Shown: positions 10,701-22,880, numbered from the stretch's first letter. The stretch: DNA of 64,000 nt from Typhlomys cinereus (GCA_023101885.1 JALPQD010000088.1:3383501-3447500), one strand, 5' to 3'. A program made the numbers and translations. The notes: a model not told the origin generated them from the letters alone.

Positions 10701-12160
10701 AAGGAGATGTTTGGAAAAGTTGGGGAACTTGATAGCGTTATCTAGCCTCTCTAACCCAGTTGCTGCAGCTTTTGCAAAGACTGAGAGAGAATGTCTGCCA
10801 ATGCAGCTGTTCCCCTTCTGGAAACAGAAGGCACTAGGTATACATTAACTTCTTGCTCACTGCCTAGTCTACAAACACCTGCTGAACACGGAGCCCAAAG
10901 AGATTGCTTAAGAGGTCAGACTGCCACAGGATTCCAGGAAATGCTCACAGGCCGATGGAGGGTAGGGCAGGGTGTGGACTTCAGGAGGGGAACCAAGGAA
11001 AAAGCCTGTTTTCTGAACTCAGCAAAGGCAGACGTGGTAATAGACGCACACACATACCAACCTTAGCAGGTGCACTCCAGCCAGATATCTCTGGGGGGAG
11101 GGGATGGACAAGACTCACGGTTCTCTCAGCCCAGCCTCGAGGAGGGGTGTGTGTGTGTGGGGGGGCGGATTCTGGGACCAGGTCTTTCAGGTTCTCTTTC
11201 CTAGAAAGGCATCATCCAGAACCCGAGGATAAGGCGCATGCTCAGGCTGCAGCTGTGGGCGCGTTCCAATCCTGCCCAGAGTTTATAGTGCTGGCAACAT
11301 CCGCTCTTGATCCCCGGTGGCTTTGGAAGGTTTAGCGCTCTAGGGAGACCCTTGAAACGCGTCCAAGGCTAAATCTTCTCCTGGGTCCTAGAAGATTCAG
11401 GCCTCAGGGAAGGAGAGACCCTTGTTTTGAGCTTGTGGCAAAGGCAGGTTAGGATCCCCTGGACCTGGAACGGGGATTCCTTCTTGCAGCAGAAACAGGC
11501 GAACCGCTGTTTTCGCCACCTTGCATTCTGAAGTCTGGACGGAGAAGAGGCATTTCCTTGAGCGCGTAAAGGAATCTGGGGGTACAGGGCATCCTATCTA
11601 GTTATTCAGATAATGTCCCAGGGAGCTTTTCCTGCTGACGTTAAGGGTCTGCTCTGGGCAGCGAAGGGCTGAGTGTGGTGTAGGGCGAGGGCCAGGCAGC
11701 TCCTTTTCCTGTCATACTCTTCCATCATTACTGTCCAAGCCTGTGTGGGTCCCAACAGTGGCAAAGCACTGAGCGCACTGGTGACATCCTAGGCTAGGGA
11801 TTCTGGGACCTGCCCCTCCCAGGAAGCTGTCTTGGCTCTGGCCGCCAGGGAAATCATCTAAGGCGCCCAGGGCCTTGTTAATGGAACGAGTACTTTACTT
11901 GCATTAGCAATGCTAAAAGCATGATATTTTGAGAAGGGAAGTCAACTTCAATGGGCAGTTAGTTCAATGAACTGGGGTATCTCTTAAGAAGGAGCTGAGA
12001 GACGCCCATCACGGCTCATTTGGTATACCTTCCTTGACTTTCTCTCTGTGCTTTGTGGATGGGGGAAGGGGGAAAGGCTCCCTTCCATACATCTGCCAGT
12101 CTTCACAGCTCTCCTAAAACCTTCCGGATTCAGCTGAGTTGCAGGAGCAAGGGTGGTTAT
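10701..12160. other. Repeat-poor block with local CpG enrichment
   Basis: Longest stretch in the left third without a recognised mobile element. CpG dinucleotides cluster at about 11130-11580 (for example GGGCGCGTTCC, GAAACGCGTCC, GAGCGCGTAAAGG), unlike the CpG-poor surroundings. Frames opening at 10791 and 10904 run through it but match nothing I know. It could be a weak CpG island, an enhancer or a distal noncoding exon; the sequence does not decide. Confidence 0.4.
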
Positions 12161-12164
12161 ATTG

Positions 12165-12300
12165 CATATATATGCATATATGCAACATATATGTACATGT
12201 ATATATGTGTATAGTATATGTATATCTATTTTAATTGGATTAGCCTTTATTACATTACATTACATTACATTATGTTACATTACATGATATTACATTGGGT
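12165..12300. repeat. AT-rich tract and (ATTAC)n microsatellite
   Basis: An ATATAT/ATGTAT tract at about 12165-12230 precedes roughly nine ATTAC pentanucleotide units at about 12249-12296, the last few interrupted. Confidence 0.85.
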
Positions 12301-12544
12301 CCTGTGAGGATCAGCCTACAGAGTCTACTCTCAATATATATTACATTGCATTCTTTTATTATAGTCTATACTAAAAGTCCTAATGCACTTTGACTTGTTT
12401 CTTTTAAGTTTACTTATTTATTTTTATTTTATTTTATTGGAGGTAGAGGAAGGACATGATTCAATGGCAGACTACTTGCCTAGAATCCACCACTGAAGTG
12501 TGTGTGTGTGGGGTTGTCTCAGAGTCTCTATATTGTTAGCTTAC

Positions 12545-12607
12545 AAGTGTGTATCTTTTTTTTTTTTGTAATTTAAAAAATATTAGGGAGGGGTAAGGAG
12601 AAAGAAC

Positions 12608-12639
<32 letters not shown>

Positions 12640-12778
12640 CGCATGGATGTCATGGAATGTGGGTGAGATAAGAGCAGAACTTTCAGAAGTCAGTTTTCTC
12701 CTAACATCATGTGGGCTTCTGAGGACTGAATCATGTTTGGGAGCAGTGCTTTACCCACTCAGCTGTCTCACTGGCTCA
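12545..12778 (-). repeat. B2-like SINE with GA microsatellite, antisense
   Basis: GA run at about 12608-12630, then AGAACTTTCAGAAGTCAG, CATCATGTGGGCTTCTGAGG and ACTCAGCTGTCTCACTGGCT. It is B2-superfamily, but the body differs from DIP. Confidence 0.7.
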
Positions 12779-12884
12779 TGCACCCTTTTCTTTCTAAGGA
12801 AACTGTAGTATCTGTAGAACTCACTGTAGCTGTTCATTGTAGATACAAAAACCCCCCAAAACAAACAAAAAAAGCACTTGCTGT

Positions 12885-13140
12885 GGTTTGACTGTGCCCC
12901 TCAAAGCTTATGTGATGGAGATCTAAGCTCCAAGTTCTTAGGTTGACAACGTTTGGGGATGGGGCCCTTGGGAGGTGATCAGGATTAGGTATATGTCTTA
13001 GTTCCTTTTCCTATTCCTGACACAAAATTCCCTGACAATACTGTAATGAGGAAAGTGTTTATTCTGGTCCACACTTCAAGGTACAGCACATCATGGTAAA
13101 GAAGGCAAGACAGCAGGAACTGGAAGCGTCCACAATTGGA
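12885..13140. repeat. Old LTR-like and hAT-like repeat fragments
   Basis: TGTGGTTTGACTGTGCCCC, then GGGCCCTTGGGAGGTGATCA, resembles MaLR-type LTRs. From about 13000, TTAGTTCCTTTTCCTATTCC and AGTGTTTATTCTGGTCCACA resemble a URR1-like element. Both calls rest on short recognisable strings. Confidence 0.35.
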
Positions 13141-13171
13141 AAACAGAGAGCCTCAATGTGTTTACATTTTA

Positions 13172-13211
13172 CTTTAAAAAATATTTTATTTATTGTGTGT
13201 GTGTATATGTG

Positions 13212-13268
<57 letters not shown>

Positions 13269-13490
13269 AGTGTGTCCTCATGGAGGACCAAGGTGACTTT
13301 GGGAATCACCCTGGATTGCTTCTACCTCCTTGCTTCACTCTGGGACTTCCCAGTCTCTTCCTGACAGGACTGAAAGTGTGGGCCACGGCCAATTTTGTCT
13401 GGAGTTTTTAAGTGGAACCTAGGATCTGAACTCAGGACCTTCTGTTTTGGAGACAGACTCCTAACCCCTGACCATTACCTCTCCAGCTCT
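13172..13490 (-). repeat. DIP-like SINE with GA tail, antisense
   Basis: GA run at about 13214-13266, then CATGGAGGACCAAGGTGACT, CTCTGGGACTTCCCAGTCTC, GGATCTGAACTCAGGACCTT and the complement of the head. Confidence 0.87.
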
Positions 13491-13879
13491 TACTTTTTAT
13501 TTTATTCAGTCCAGGACTGAAAGCCCAGGGAATGGTGTTATCTACTTTTAGGCTGGGTCTTCCCACATCAGTCAGCGCAACTGAGACAATCCTTTACAGG
13601 CTGCCCCGAGGCTGCCCTTAATCTAGAGAGGCTCTAGTACAGGTGTGTTAGAGTCTCTTCTCCAAGTCATCCAGTTGATAATTGCCACTAACCTTCATGG
13701 GTTCTCTGTGAGGGAATTTATAAGCTCCATAAAGACAGAAAGTGAAACGCAAACTAACCGGCCCCTCTCTTGCCCTTTGATACTCCCTGCTGTACTGGGA
13801 GGTAGAAAGAAGGATTTTATTAGATGTAATTATCTTATCATTGGACTTCCTAGTCTTCAGAATGGTGGTATGTTTCTCT

Positions 13880-13975
13880 TCTCTCTTAAAAAATATTTTT
13901 ATTTATGAGAGAGAGAGAGAGATATTTACAAGTTGTTGCCTTACCACTGCATTTCCTTCACCAGCCCCAAGTTTC
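13880..13975 (-). repeat. B2-like SINE fragment, antisense
   Basis: A GA run is followed directly by GTTGTTGCCTTACCACTGCA and ending CACCAGCCCC; only the head side and tail remain. Confidence 0.45.
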
Positions 13976-13989
13976 TCTTCTCTCTCTCT

Positions 13990-15870
13990 CTTTTTTTTTT
14001 TAGTTAAGAATTTTCCTTTCTTTTTTATACACACAAAGTGAATGGTTGTCCCTGCTCTTCACCCCCCCCCTTAACCCTTCCTTCCCTTCACCAGTCCATC
14101 CCTCTCCCTCCCACCTTTGTGCCTGTCTGCTTGTGTGGACCACAGGGCTCCTGTGGGTGGTCTGTACTAGCAGAGGACCGGGCCTCCGTGGTAATGTAAG
14201 TGACCCTTCCTTGGGTAAACCCACGGGTGGGGATTCTCCCCTTTGCCTCTCTAGCGTCTGTCCCCATGGTTCCCAACGAGTATGGCTATTTCTCCTGAGA
14301 GCCTGACTGGTCCGTGGGGGGGATACTGACGTGCCATGGGTCTGGTGGGGTTAGATCTCACTGCACCGAGCTCCTGGACACAGCAGTCCTGCATGACTGG
14401 AGTGACCTCCGGGGCAGCACACCTCCCCACCTTCAGGCTCTTACGGTCTCACCACTCCCTCTTTCCCAGGGTTCCTTGAGCTTTAGGCTGGAGAGAGATT
14501 TGGACGGCCTGATTAGGGCGGAGCCTTGCAGGGTCGCTGATACTCTGCACTGTGGGGTTGTGGTTTTCTACTCCACTCCTCTCCCTTCGCAATAGGTTTG
14601 GGTGTTGAGACCTTTTCTAAGGCTACAGTGAGAGGTGTTAAGAGGGTGGTTTACTATCAGGTGTTTATAGTTATCACCAAGACATCTGATCCTGTCTAGT
14701 GTCTATTTTTTTCCCCTTTCGTTGTTATTTAGACAGATATACAGTACTGTTCTGTGCTCCCTGGCAGGGAGGGGGTTTAGAAACTAGTTAGCAGGTAATT
14801 GCTACACACTCCTTACTGTGTTCTATTCCTGTTCTTCTCTCCTCCTTAAACCTTTTCTTTAATAAACGCCTTATTCATCTGTTTGCCTGTGTTCTTTGTC
14901 TCTGCTCTTTTGAGATCTTCTTCTACCCCCCTGACTAATGTTCCTTTGTAGTTTGTGGGTGTTATAAAATTTCTATTTGACTACATCAATCTGATTGGCT
15001 AAAATTCACTTGTAAGGGAGAGCAATGCATTTGGGATGCTTTGCTTGGTATAATTTCTTCCAGTTCCATCCCTTTACTAGTAAATTTCATTAATTCATCT
15101 TTCCTGACAGCTGAACGCTATTCCATCGTATCAAATGTACCAAATTTTCATTAACCATTTGTCTACTGTTGGACATCTAGGCTGATTCCATTTCTTTGCT
15201 ATTGTGAAAAGAGCTGCTATGAACATGGTTGTACAACGCAACTCTATGGCAGGATGAACTCTTTTTTTGGGAATATTCCTAGGAGTGATATAGCTGGATT
15301 GTATAATATTCCAATTTTTAACTTTTCTATGACCCTCTAAACTGATCTCCAAAGAAGCTGTGTTAGTTTACATTCCCATCTGCAATGTGTGAGGGTTCCC
15401 TTCTTCCCACATCTTTACCAACATTTGTAATTGTTTGTGTTTTGGATCTTAACCATTCTGACTGGAGTGAGATGATATCTCAGGGTGATTTTAATTTGCA
15501 TTTCCCTAATGGCTAGGGAGGCAGGATTTTTATTATTATTATTTATTCAATTGTGTGTGTATGCGTGTGTGCGAGTGTGTGTATGTATGTGTAGGACCAC
15601 GGACGAATTCGGGAACCACCATGGACTGTCTCCACTTCCTCCTTGTTTACTCTGCCCAGGGATTCACAGGCTCTGCCCTACCAGGACCAAAAGCGCAGGC
15701 CGCCCCCGCTTCCACCTGGCATCTATACGTGGGGTCTAGGATCCGAACTCAGGACCTTCCGCTTGCAAGGCAGAGGCTTAACCTCTGAGTCACCCCAGGA
15801 TATTTTTTTTTAAAAGATATTTAGTCATTTGAATTTCATGTGAAGTTTCTTTTTAGTTCTAAGGGGCATT
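13990..15870 (-). mobile_element. L1: 3'UTR and 3' end of ORF2
   Basis: The 3' end is the T-run at about 13990-14003, followed by a C/T-rich 3'UTR complement to about 14950. Beyond it lies the complement of the ORF2 end, with the conserved TTCCATTTCTTTGCTATTGT at about 15187. Read on the minus strand, 15131-15352 gives a peptide with IAKKWNQPRCPT and DKWLMKIWYI, which matches the C-terminal region of L1 ORF2 proteins. The element is decayed and interrupted by a SINE at 15530-15803. Confidence 0.82.
15530..15803 (-). repeat. DIP-like SINE, second subfamily, inserted in L1
   Basis: Has the second-subfamily body seen at 46574 and 47034: GGACCACGGACGAATTCGGG, CCAGGACCAAAAGCGCAGGC, GCATCTATACGTGGGGTCTA, CTTCCGCTTGCAAGGCAGAG. 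It splits the ORF2 remnant. Confidence 0.83.
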
Positions 15871-15872
15871 TT

Positions 15873-16295
15873 TTTTTCACACATTTTATTTTCTTCCTAA
15901 TCACACAAGCTCAATAGGTACTTCCATCTTCTCTCTCCTCCTCCCTTCCCCTGTTGTCTCCCCCCATTGCACTCTTACCCCTTCCCCTTTCCTTTCACTC
16001 CTTCCCTCTCACTTTCCTGGTGCCTTCCCCTCCCTCCCTCCCTCCCATTCCCTGGTGCCTTCCCCTCCCTCCCTCCCTCCCATTCCCTGGAGCTTCTGTT
16101 TATGTGGGCCTGTAACCTCCCTCTGAATCCTCCATCCTAGTTTCAGGACTCAGTGGCATAGCCCAGGGCCCCTTCTTGGGCTTCCAATTAGCGTGGGAAC
16201 TCTATTATGACTGTATAATCCCTTGCCTCTAAGGATCCTACTGCACATGCAGTGCTTTGATGGAGTGCTTGCCTGTACACAGTTCTGTGAGAAGC
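15873..16295 (-). mobile_element. L1 3'UTR inserted in an older L1
   Basis: T-run, TAATCACACAAGCTCAATAG, C/T-rich tract and CATTCCCTGGAGCTTCTG. The short string GCATTT occurs at both edges (15866 and 16296), a possible target duplication. Contains two tandem copies of a 35-bp unit from about 16016. Confidence 0.7.
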
Positions 16296-17020
16296 GCATT
16301 TCTTGGGGAATGGTTAAGCTGCTATTTTTTTTTTTTTTTTTTTTTGTTCATGGATCTCTAGGGGATCCATTATTCTAGGTTGGCAGACATTGATATTAAT
16401 TTGTCAGGAACAGGTGCCTGATGGAAGCAAAATTTATAGGACACCAGGAGCCGACCAAATCAACATAATGCAGTTTTAGTACCCTGAAGGCTCATCAATG
16501 ATAAAATATGCAATCTTGCTGAGATACGGGTTTGAAACACTGGACCTACATTGCCCTCCTGTTTGGAGTCACTTTCCTGGTGTGTGACTTCAACGGAGTG
16601 GCTGTCACTTGATGACCCTGCTTACAGGGAAATGATAAGTTCAGTGGCATTTACAAGGCTGGGGATTACATAGGTTCTTAGAAACATCACTCGATCATGT
16701 GCCAAGTACAGTCTAGCAAAGTACTTTCCAAGGGTCGGTCATGCTTTTTGCTAATTTACATGTTCTATGTAGTATTTACTCATATTAACAAGACTTGCTA
16801 AAAGTAGAATGAATCTAGTTCTGTATGTTAAGGAACACTACACTCTAAAATACATGTTTTTAGTATAAAAGTTAGATTTTAATGCATGAGAAAAGAAATA
16901 AACTAGTGAACTTGTGTTTCCCCTAAAATCCTCTTGTCCATACTCATGTGATCTTGTAAGTCACTTAAACCAGGTGCACATTTTAATTTGGATGTTGGTG
17001 GATGTATCAGTTACTTTTCT
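16296..17020. other. Intergenic with a 23-base T run
   Basis: Long T run at about 16326-16345, then AT-rich sequence with no gene or element recognised. Confidence 0.4.
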
Positions 17021-17024
17021 TGTC

Positions 17025-17220
17025 ATTCGACTAAATATCTGATGAGAATCTGCTGCAGTTGATTTTTTGCAGTGAGACAAAACTCAGACTCAGGCAACTT
17101 AAGGGAGACTTACTTGACTCACAATTCCAAAGGGGATGTAGTCTATTGTGGCAAGGGGTGGACTCAGATCACCAGGTTTAAGAGTAGGCTCTTTAGCTGA
17201 TGAGCTATCTTGTCAGCCCA
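17025..17220. repeat. Diverged hAT-like piece and SINE remnant
   Basis: AAGGGAGACTTACTTGACTC and CACAATTCCAAAGGGGATG resemble a URR1-like element. The end (GATGAGCTATCTTGTCAGCC) is the complement of a B2-type head. Confidence 0.35.
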
Positions 17221-17235
17221 GGAGAAATGTTTCTT

Positions 17236-18221
17236 TTTTTTTTTATTAAAAATTTAATTATACATTTTAAAATTTTTTACCAGTTCCCTCCCTCCTCCCT
17301 CCTCCCCCTCCCCTTCCCCCAGTGCCTCCCCCCCAATTCCCAGAGAGTCCTTTATTGTGTACGCCTAACTCTCCATTGGGTCCTCCTCTCCGATGACATA
17401 TAAGGACCCAGTGGCATTTCCATAAGCCCTTTCTCTTGTTCCCCTTAAGCATAAGATCACTACTATGGCTGTCAATCCCTTGCCTCCAGGGGTCTCAGTG
17501 CCCTTAACAGATGCTAGACTTTATGAGGGCAACAGTGCGCTGGACATTGCGCAGGGCATGCAAAGTCCCATTACGATTGCTTTGGCTCCAACTATTGTTG
17601 AGAATCTTGCAAATCGTTGCTCCTCCCATCCTTTTGCTCTTATAATCTTACCGCCCCCTCTTCCGCAAATGTCCCTGAGCTCCAGGATGGGGAGAGATTA
17701 GGCTGGCCTAGTTCTATGTGATTGATATAGAGTCTCTGAAGTTCTGGATTGTGGTTTGTTGATTTTCTTTTGCAGTTTTGCTGCTCCTGCAATTCCCTTC
17801 ACTCCATTCTGCTGGGCACTGTATGTCACCCCCTGGCCAGAGACAAAAAGCTGTTAAACTGGAGTCTTGTTGTAATAGCACATTCAAGGGTAGATGTAAT
17901 AAGAGTAGGAAACCTCACTGAGGGAGGGGTCCATCACCCATTTGCAAAATGATTACTTTTTATCTGCTAGACTATATGCCCTCCCCTTCTGGTGAGATCA
18001 GGAAAGAACGTCTGTGAACTTAACCAAGTTTCTCATTACTTACTTGCAGACCTTGATGGAGGCCTATTTTCTCTGCTGTAACATGGTCTCCTCTCTCCTT
18101 GTTTCTGGTGTGGCCCTCCTAACCCATCTCTCTTGTTCATAATCCTTGCAATTACTGTGTTTCATAGGTTTACTTTTGAGTGTCTCAATGTGGGCTGGGT
18201 GAGTTTGGTACTAGGAGCCAC
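17236..18221 (-). mobile_element. Truncated L1 with target duplication
   Basis: Same 3'UTR type as the 3098 copy (GCATGCAAAGTCCCATTACG, CTGAGCTCCAGGATGGGGAG) but extending farther. A 14-bp target duplication, GAGAAATGTTTCTT, lies at 17222-17235 and 18222-18235, exactly 1 kb apart. Confidence 0.88.
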
Positions 18222-18539
18222 GAGAAATGTTTCTTATGGTAAGGCTAGATGTATTTTGAAGTTTTTCTTAGTATTGAGTATTACCCACAGCACATAAAAT
18301 TTGGTAAAAAGCAAACTTTTTGGAAAATACTGCACTAGGCTATTCTTTGTATATTATTGAATGAGATGCCTGAGAACATACTTAATCCCTAACCTTGTAA
18401 GTGCATTTGTTTATAATCATTTTTCAAATGAATTTATAATCAAGAACTAAGTTGCATATTCAATATAAAAATACTGTAGAATTTCCAAAGAAAGGAATGT
18501 TTTCAGCTAGGATAGCCTGAAGACTGGGAAATGTATTAG

Positions 18540-18612
18540 ACATTTAAATATATGTGTATACATACATACATACATACATTCATACATATATGTATGTATA
18601 TATACCACTTCT
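18540..18612. repeat. (TACA)n/(TGTA)n microsatellite
   Basis: Repeated ACATACATAC followed by ATATATGTATGTATATATA, partly palindromic. Confidence 0.85.
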
Positions 18613-18704
18613 CAATAAATGTGTGTGGGTGTTCATGTATGAGAGTGCTTATGCATGTGTATGTGCATGCAAAGGCCCATGGTTGATATAAAAAAACACC
18701 CATT

Positions 18705-18807
18705 TCCTTTTTTTTCTCTTTTTCGCCCACATTTTACTTTTTCCCCTTAATCATACAAGCTCAATAGGTACCCCTGTCCTCTTCCTCTTTCCTCCCCAAC
18801 CCAGTGT
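18705..18807 (-). mobile_element. L1 3'UTR end, short
   Basis: T/C-rich start, then CCTTAATCATACAAGCTCAA and TAGGTACCCCTGTCC, the extreme 3' end of the L1 type seen at 15873 and 60316. Confidence 0.65.
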
Positions 18808-18814
18808 CTTTTTT

Positions 18815-19035
18815 CTTTTTGAGACAGGATTTGTAATCCAACCCAGAGCTCACCAAGAGAACAATTTTTAGCTAGCCAGCTTGCTCTGAGGTTTGTAGTT
18901 CTAGCCTTCTGAAGCTGGGATTATAGGCAAGTTCCATAACCACCCAGCATTTCATATGTAATCGGGGGGAATCCTAATTGTGGCCATTTTACTTGAATGG
19001 CAAGTACCTTAACCACTGAGCCATCTTCTTAGCCT
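18815..19035 (-). repeat. B1-like SINE plus tRNA-type SINE end, antisense
   Basis: TTTTTGAGACAGGATTTG, then AAGCTGGGATTATAGGCAAG (B1 complement), ending CTTAACCACTGAGCCATCTT (tRNA-type head complement). Confidence 0.6.
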
Positions 19036-19925
19036 AGAAAAGATACCTTGTTTGCAAGGAAGGTGAGTATTGTGAGTGTAAGGAATAAGAAGCAGGCAAG
19101 AATAAGAGCAATATCTTGCATGTAAGAATTTATGCCCAGAGCTACAGAACTAAGGTTCCCAACACAGTGAGAAGTACCTAGAACTGTTTTTGAAAGCTGT
19201 GGTCCTCGGCATTGTCAATCTTGGAGGCAGCGATCCAGCACACCAACACTGGGAACTATTTCTGACTGAGGGGGTAAATGTTGTGAAGTCACCAGCCCTC
19301 AACAACTTGTTTTCAGCTTCTTCCCACACTCAGCACCATCCTAGAGTGAAGCATGAAACATCATGTTCACAAAGGTCAGCAGTTAGTCTGCTGGAAGAGA
19401 AGCTGAGGGAGAATTATAGAAGCATGAGAGAGAAAGGTGGATGTAGGTGGGAGGTGGAGGCAGCAGACTATAAGCAGGAGAGAGAAGAAGAGGTGAACTT
19501 GAGATGCAGACCTTCAGAGACAGAGACGCCAAGAGAAAATTACTTATGCCTGGATGTCTGCAGCATGGTGGTATTTCAGCACTTGGGTGTGGACAGCACT
19601 TCCTCCAAGATAGTTCTCCATTTCTATGCTTCTGAATCTTCATGGTGTAGTTTGTTCCAATTATTCCTTTTCTGTCCCCATTATACACACATACATATTC
19701 CCATTGCACATACATATATATTTCGTATATATGGGCACAATGAATGACAAGCATTTAGATGGTAGCTTACTATCAAGTTTTATAGTTAATGCTATGAAGT
19801 TTGTTTCCACCTAAGGTCTATGGTCTCCCCTTCCATGAGTGTTGACTTGTTTACAGTACTAGGGTTGTATTCCCAGTGAAATACAGGAGCAATCCTTAAT
19901 ACCAATCAGAAAGCAATTGGTTACC
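19036..19925. other. Intergenic, nothing recognised
   Basis: A 185-codon plus-strand frame at 19190-19747 ends in low-complexity ACATACATAT sequence and shows no recognisable domain; I do not call it a gene. Confidence 0.4.
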
Positions 19926-19929
19926 TGAG

Positions 19930-21125
19930 TGTGTTTTAAATACTTCCCCCCCCCCCATGTTCTATTACCTTCCATCTTTTTGGGAATCCCCCTTTTCCCC
20001 ACCCCAAGCTTACATTCCTTTCTAGAAAATTATGGCTGTTATAGAAGTTCTTTTAAGGAATATCATTCTGAAATTTCAATGTTAGCATCTACATGTAAAG
20101 GAGAACATGTGGCATTTATCTTTCTGCCTCTGGACTACGTTGCTCAATATAAACTTTATTTATTTATGTATTTTTTTTGTGATATGTGTGTATCAGAAGA
20201 CACTGTCCCTGTTGAGGACCAAGGGTAACTTTGGAATCATCTTGGATTGCCTCTACCTCCTTTTTGCTTCGATCTGGGATTTTCCAGACACTGCCCACTA
20301 AGGCCAGAAATGTAGGCTGCTGCCATTTCCACTGAGTGTTTTTATGTGGGACCTGGGATCAGAACTCAGAACCTTTTGCTTGTGAGGCAGAGTCTTAACT
20401 CCTGAACCATTTCTCTAGCCCTTATTAAGCTCAATATATATTTTCTAATTCCATCTATTTACTAGTGAATTTCATAATTTCATTTTTTCCTGATAGCTGA
20501 AAAACACTTCAGTGTGTGTGTGTGTGTGTGTGTGTATCTGCACCGCATTTTCATTATCTATTCATCTAGCATTGGGCATCTAGGTTGATTCCATTTCTTT
20601 GCTATTGTGAGTAGAGCTGCAATGAACATGGATATGCAAGTGTCTCTGTAGTATGAAGAAGAGTCCTTTGGGAATATAGCTGGTTTAGATGGTCTTCTGT
20701 ATTTCCTTCGACATATCAGAGCTGGATGCAAAGTCTTTAAGGCTTCTTTTGGTTTTTATATACATTCTGATATAGAGAGTAATGGTTTCCTTTGCCCTCG
20801 GTATTTGAAAGGAACTAACCTCATAAATGGAGCATTTGTAGAAAGCCCAAATCATGGAAAAAATGTGGAATAAAGGGAGCTAATAGGAAAATAAAGTTTC
20901 TGTTAGCTTTCTGAGGAGACTTCATACTGAGTTCCAAAGAAGCTGAATGAGTTTGTGCTCCTACTAACAATGAATAGGAGTTCCTTTCTCTTCACATCCT
21001 TGCCAGCACTTACTGTTGTGGTGTTTTTTATTTCAGTCATTCTGATTATCTGAATGGGATAAAATGATACCTTAGAGTGGTTTCAATTTGCATTTCCCTT
21101 ATGGACCAAGGTGCTTTTATGTACT
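19930..21125 (-). mobile_element. L1 3' region with ORF2 end, split by a SINE
   Basis: Contains the ORF2-end complement (TTGATTCCATTTCTTTGCTA at about 20585) and CTTCACATCCTTGCCAGCAC. Includes a TG run near 20513-20534. Highly decayed. Confidence 0.75.
20152..20428 (-). repeat. DIP-like SINE inserted in L1, antisense
   Basis: CCTGTTGAGGACCAAGGGTA, GGATCAGAACTCAGAACCTT and TTAACTCCTGAACCATTTCT. The 10-bp string GCTCAATATA occurs on both sides (20142 and 20429), a target duplication within the L1. Confidence 0.83.
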
Positions 21126-21484
21126 CTATTCAGTGCACTTCTAACCAGGAAGCACAGAGACTTCCAGCAGAAGGACACGACTTTGCAGAAAATGAAAGGA
21201 ACCAAAAGTGAATTGAAAAATTGTCTAATAGCTTTCTCAGGAAGGCTCCAGGACCAAAGACACTAATTAGGTTGCAAAAGGATGACTGGGAATTTGACAC
21301 AGGAGGAGTGAGCAGACGTGAACTGGAGTGAGGAGAGTATAATATGCAAGAAGACCCCTACACAGACACAAGGTCAAGAGGCCTGAAACCAGAGGGTCAA
21401 GGACTTCGGTCTCAGCTGACTTGATTAAGCTTCCATGGGAATATGGAAATGCCTCCCCCTCCCCCGTGAGGTATTTCCTGGATT
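21126..21484. other. Intergenic, nothing recognised
   Basis: No repeat or gene signature seen. Confidence 0.4.
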
Positions 21485-21598
21485 TGGGTGTGATGATGCG
21501 CACAGTAATCCAGCACTGAGGCAGGAAGATTGGACTACCTAATGAGTTCCCCATCATATGGATGACAGAATGAGACATTGTCTCAAAAAAACAAAGCA
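21485..21598 (+). repeat. B1-like SINE fragment
   Basis: GGTGTGATGATGCGCACAGT, CCAGCACTGAGGCAGGAAGA, GAGACATTGTCTCAAAAAAA. Confidence 0.7.
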
Positions 21599-21599
21599 A

Positions 21600-22620
21600 A
21601 GTTCTCTGCTTTGATGATACCTAGAGTATTGGCAACTTTACAGGTCAGAAATAACGTGGGTGCATTCGACTTCCTTCAGCAAAGAAAACATTCGTTAGCC
21701 TAATATGAGCCTAGCACTGTGTTAGGTGCACCTGCTTGGGAAACACAGGCAACTTACAGTTTTCTATCTCTGGGTTGTAGGAAATTGTGGGGGTGTTCTT
21801 TGTGGCCACGTACACAGTACCTCTTCTTGCTGCTCTATATTCCCCTTTATGGATAATTATTGTTTACAACTTTATTTTCCTATTATCTCCCCTTATTCCA
21901 TAATTTTTTCCCCATGATTTGGATTTTCTAGGAATGTGTCAGTTACGGGGTTAGTACCTTTCAAATACTGAGGGCAAAGGAAACCATTATGCTCTGTATT
22001 AGAATGTATGTAAAAACTGGAAGAAGTCTTAAAGACTTAGTATCCAGCCCTGATATGCAGAAGGAAATACGGAAGACCAGACTAGGGAAGAGTTTCATAT
22101 ATAATCACATAGACAGGGTGGGAGAGAGCCGCAAGGAACAATTTCTCAACTCCAGGAGACTATTCCCAATGACCCACACTTTAAGTATGTAAATGAAAGG
22201 GCTGTAATAATTTGAGCTGGTGTGGATGAAATTTACATCTCATTTGCATACACCTACACCAAGCCCCCAGCAATGTCTCTGCAGTTATATCTCAAGTGAG
22301 AATGTACCATTGCTTTCCTTTTTGTCATTTTTAGTTTTTTTTCCATTTCTCTCTCCCTTTTCACCCACTCGTAGTTCTTGGCCCAGATCCCCTGTAACAT
22401 GGGGGTGGGGGGAGGAAGTATTCTCAGAATGTTAAAATTAAACTTCAGACAACTGTGTCTCTGACCATATGCTTCCTGCTAATACACTCAGTCACTCCTT
22501 AAAGTCGGGCTCTTGGTCTCCATGTGTCAGCCATTGCCCAGAAAAGGGGCATGTTCAGTAAGAAGGAAATGCTGGTTAGGTAGAAAGGTGGAGGACAGTA
22601 AGAGCCACATTGGGGGGGTG
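21600..22620. other. Intergenic, nothing recognised
   Basis: AT-rich; includes GCCTAGCACTGTGTTAGG near 21709, possibly an old LINE-2 remnant. No gene. Confidence 0.4.
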
Positions 22621-22625
22621 GTTAG

Positions 22626-22880
22626 GGCTGGAGAGATGGCCCATGATTTAAGACTTTTTCTCGAAAGCAGAAGGTCTTGAGTTTGGATGCCAGGTCCCAC
22701 ATAAAATCACCAGGCAGAAATGGCAGTGGTCTGTACTTTCAACCCTGGGGGGCAGAGCCTGGGAAAGCCCAGAGTGAAGCAAGAAGGAGGTAGAAACAAT
22801 ATAGGATGATTCCCGAAGTCACCCTTGTTCCTCCACAGGGGCATATAGTGCCCCCCCACACACAAAATAAATATCTTTTA
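22626..22880 (+). repeat. DIP-like SINE
   Basis: GGGCTGGAGAGATGGCCCAT head, GGCAGAGCCTGGGAAAGCCC, AGAAGGAGGTAGAAACAATA, ending AAATAAATATCTTT. Confidence 0.87.

Noticed and set aside
15131..15352. Minus-strand frame resembling a reverse transcriptase-associated protein end
   Set aside because: It is the C-terminal remnant of L1 ORF2 in a decayed element, not a separate gene.
19190..19747. 185-codon plus-strand frame as a gene
   Set aside because: No domain, ends in low-complexity sequence and has no splice or promoter context.
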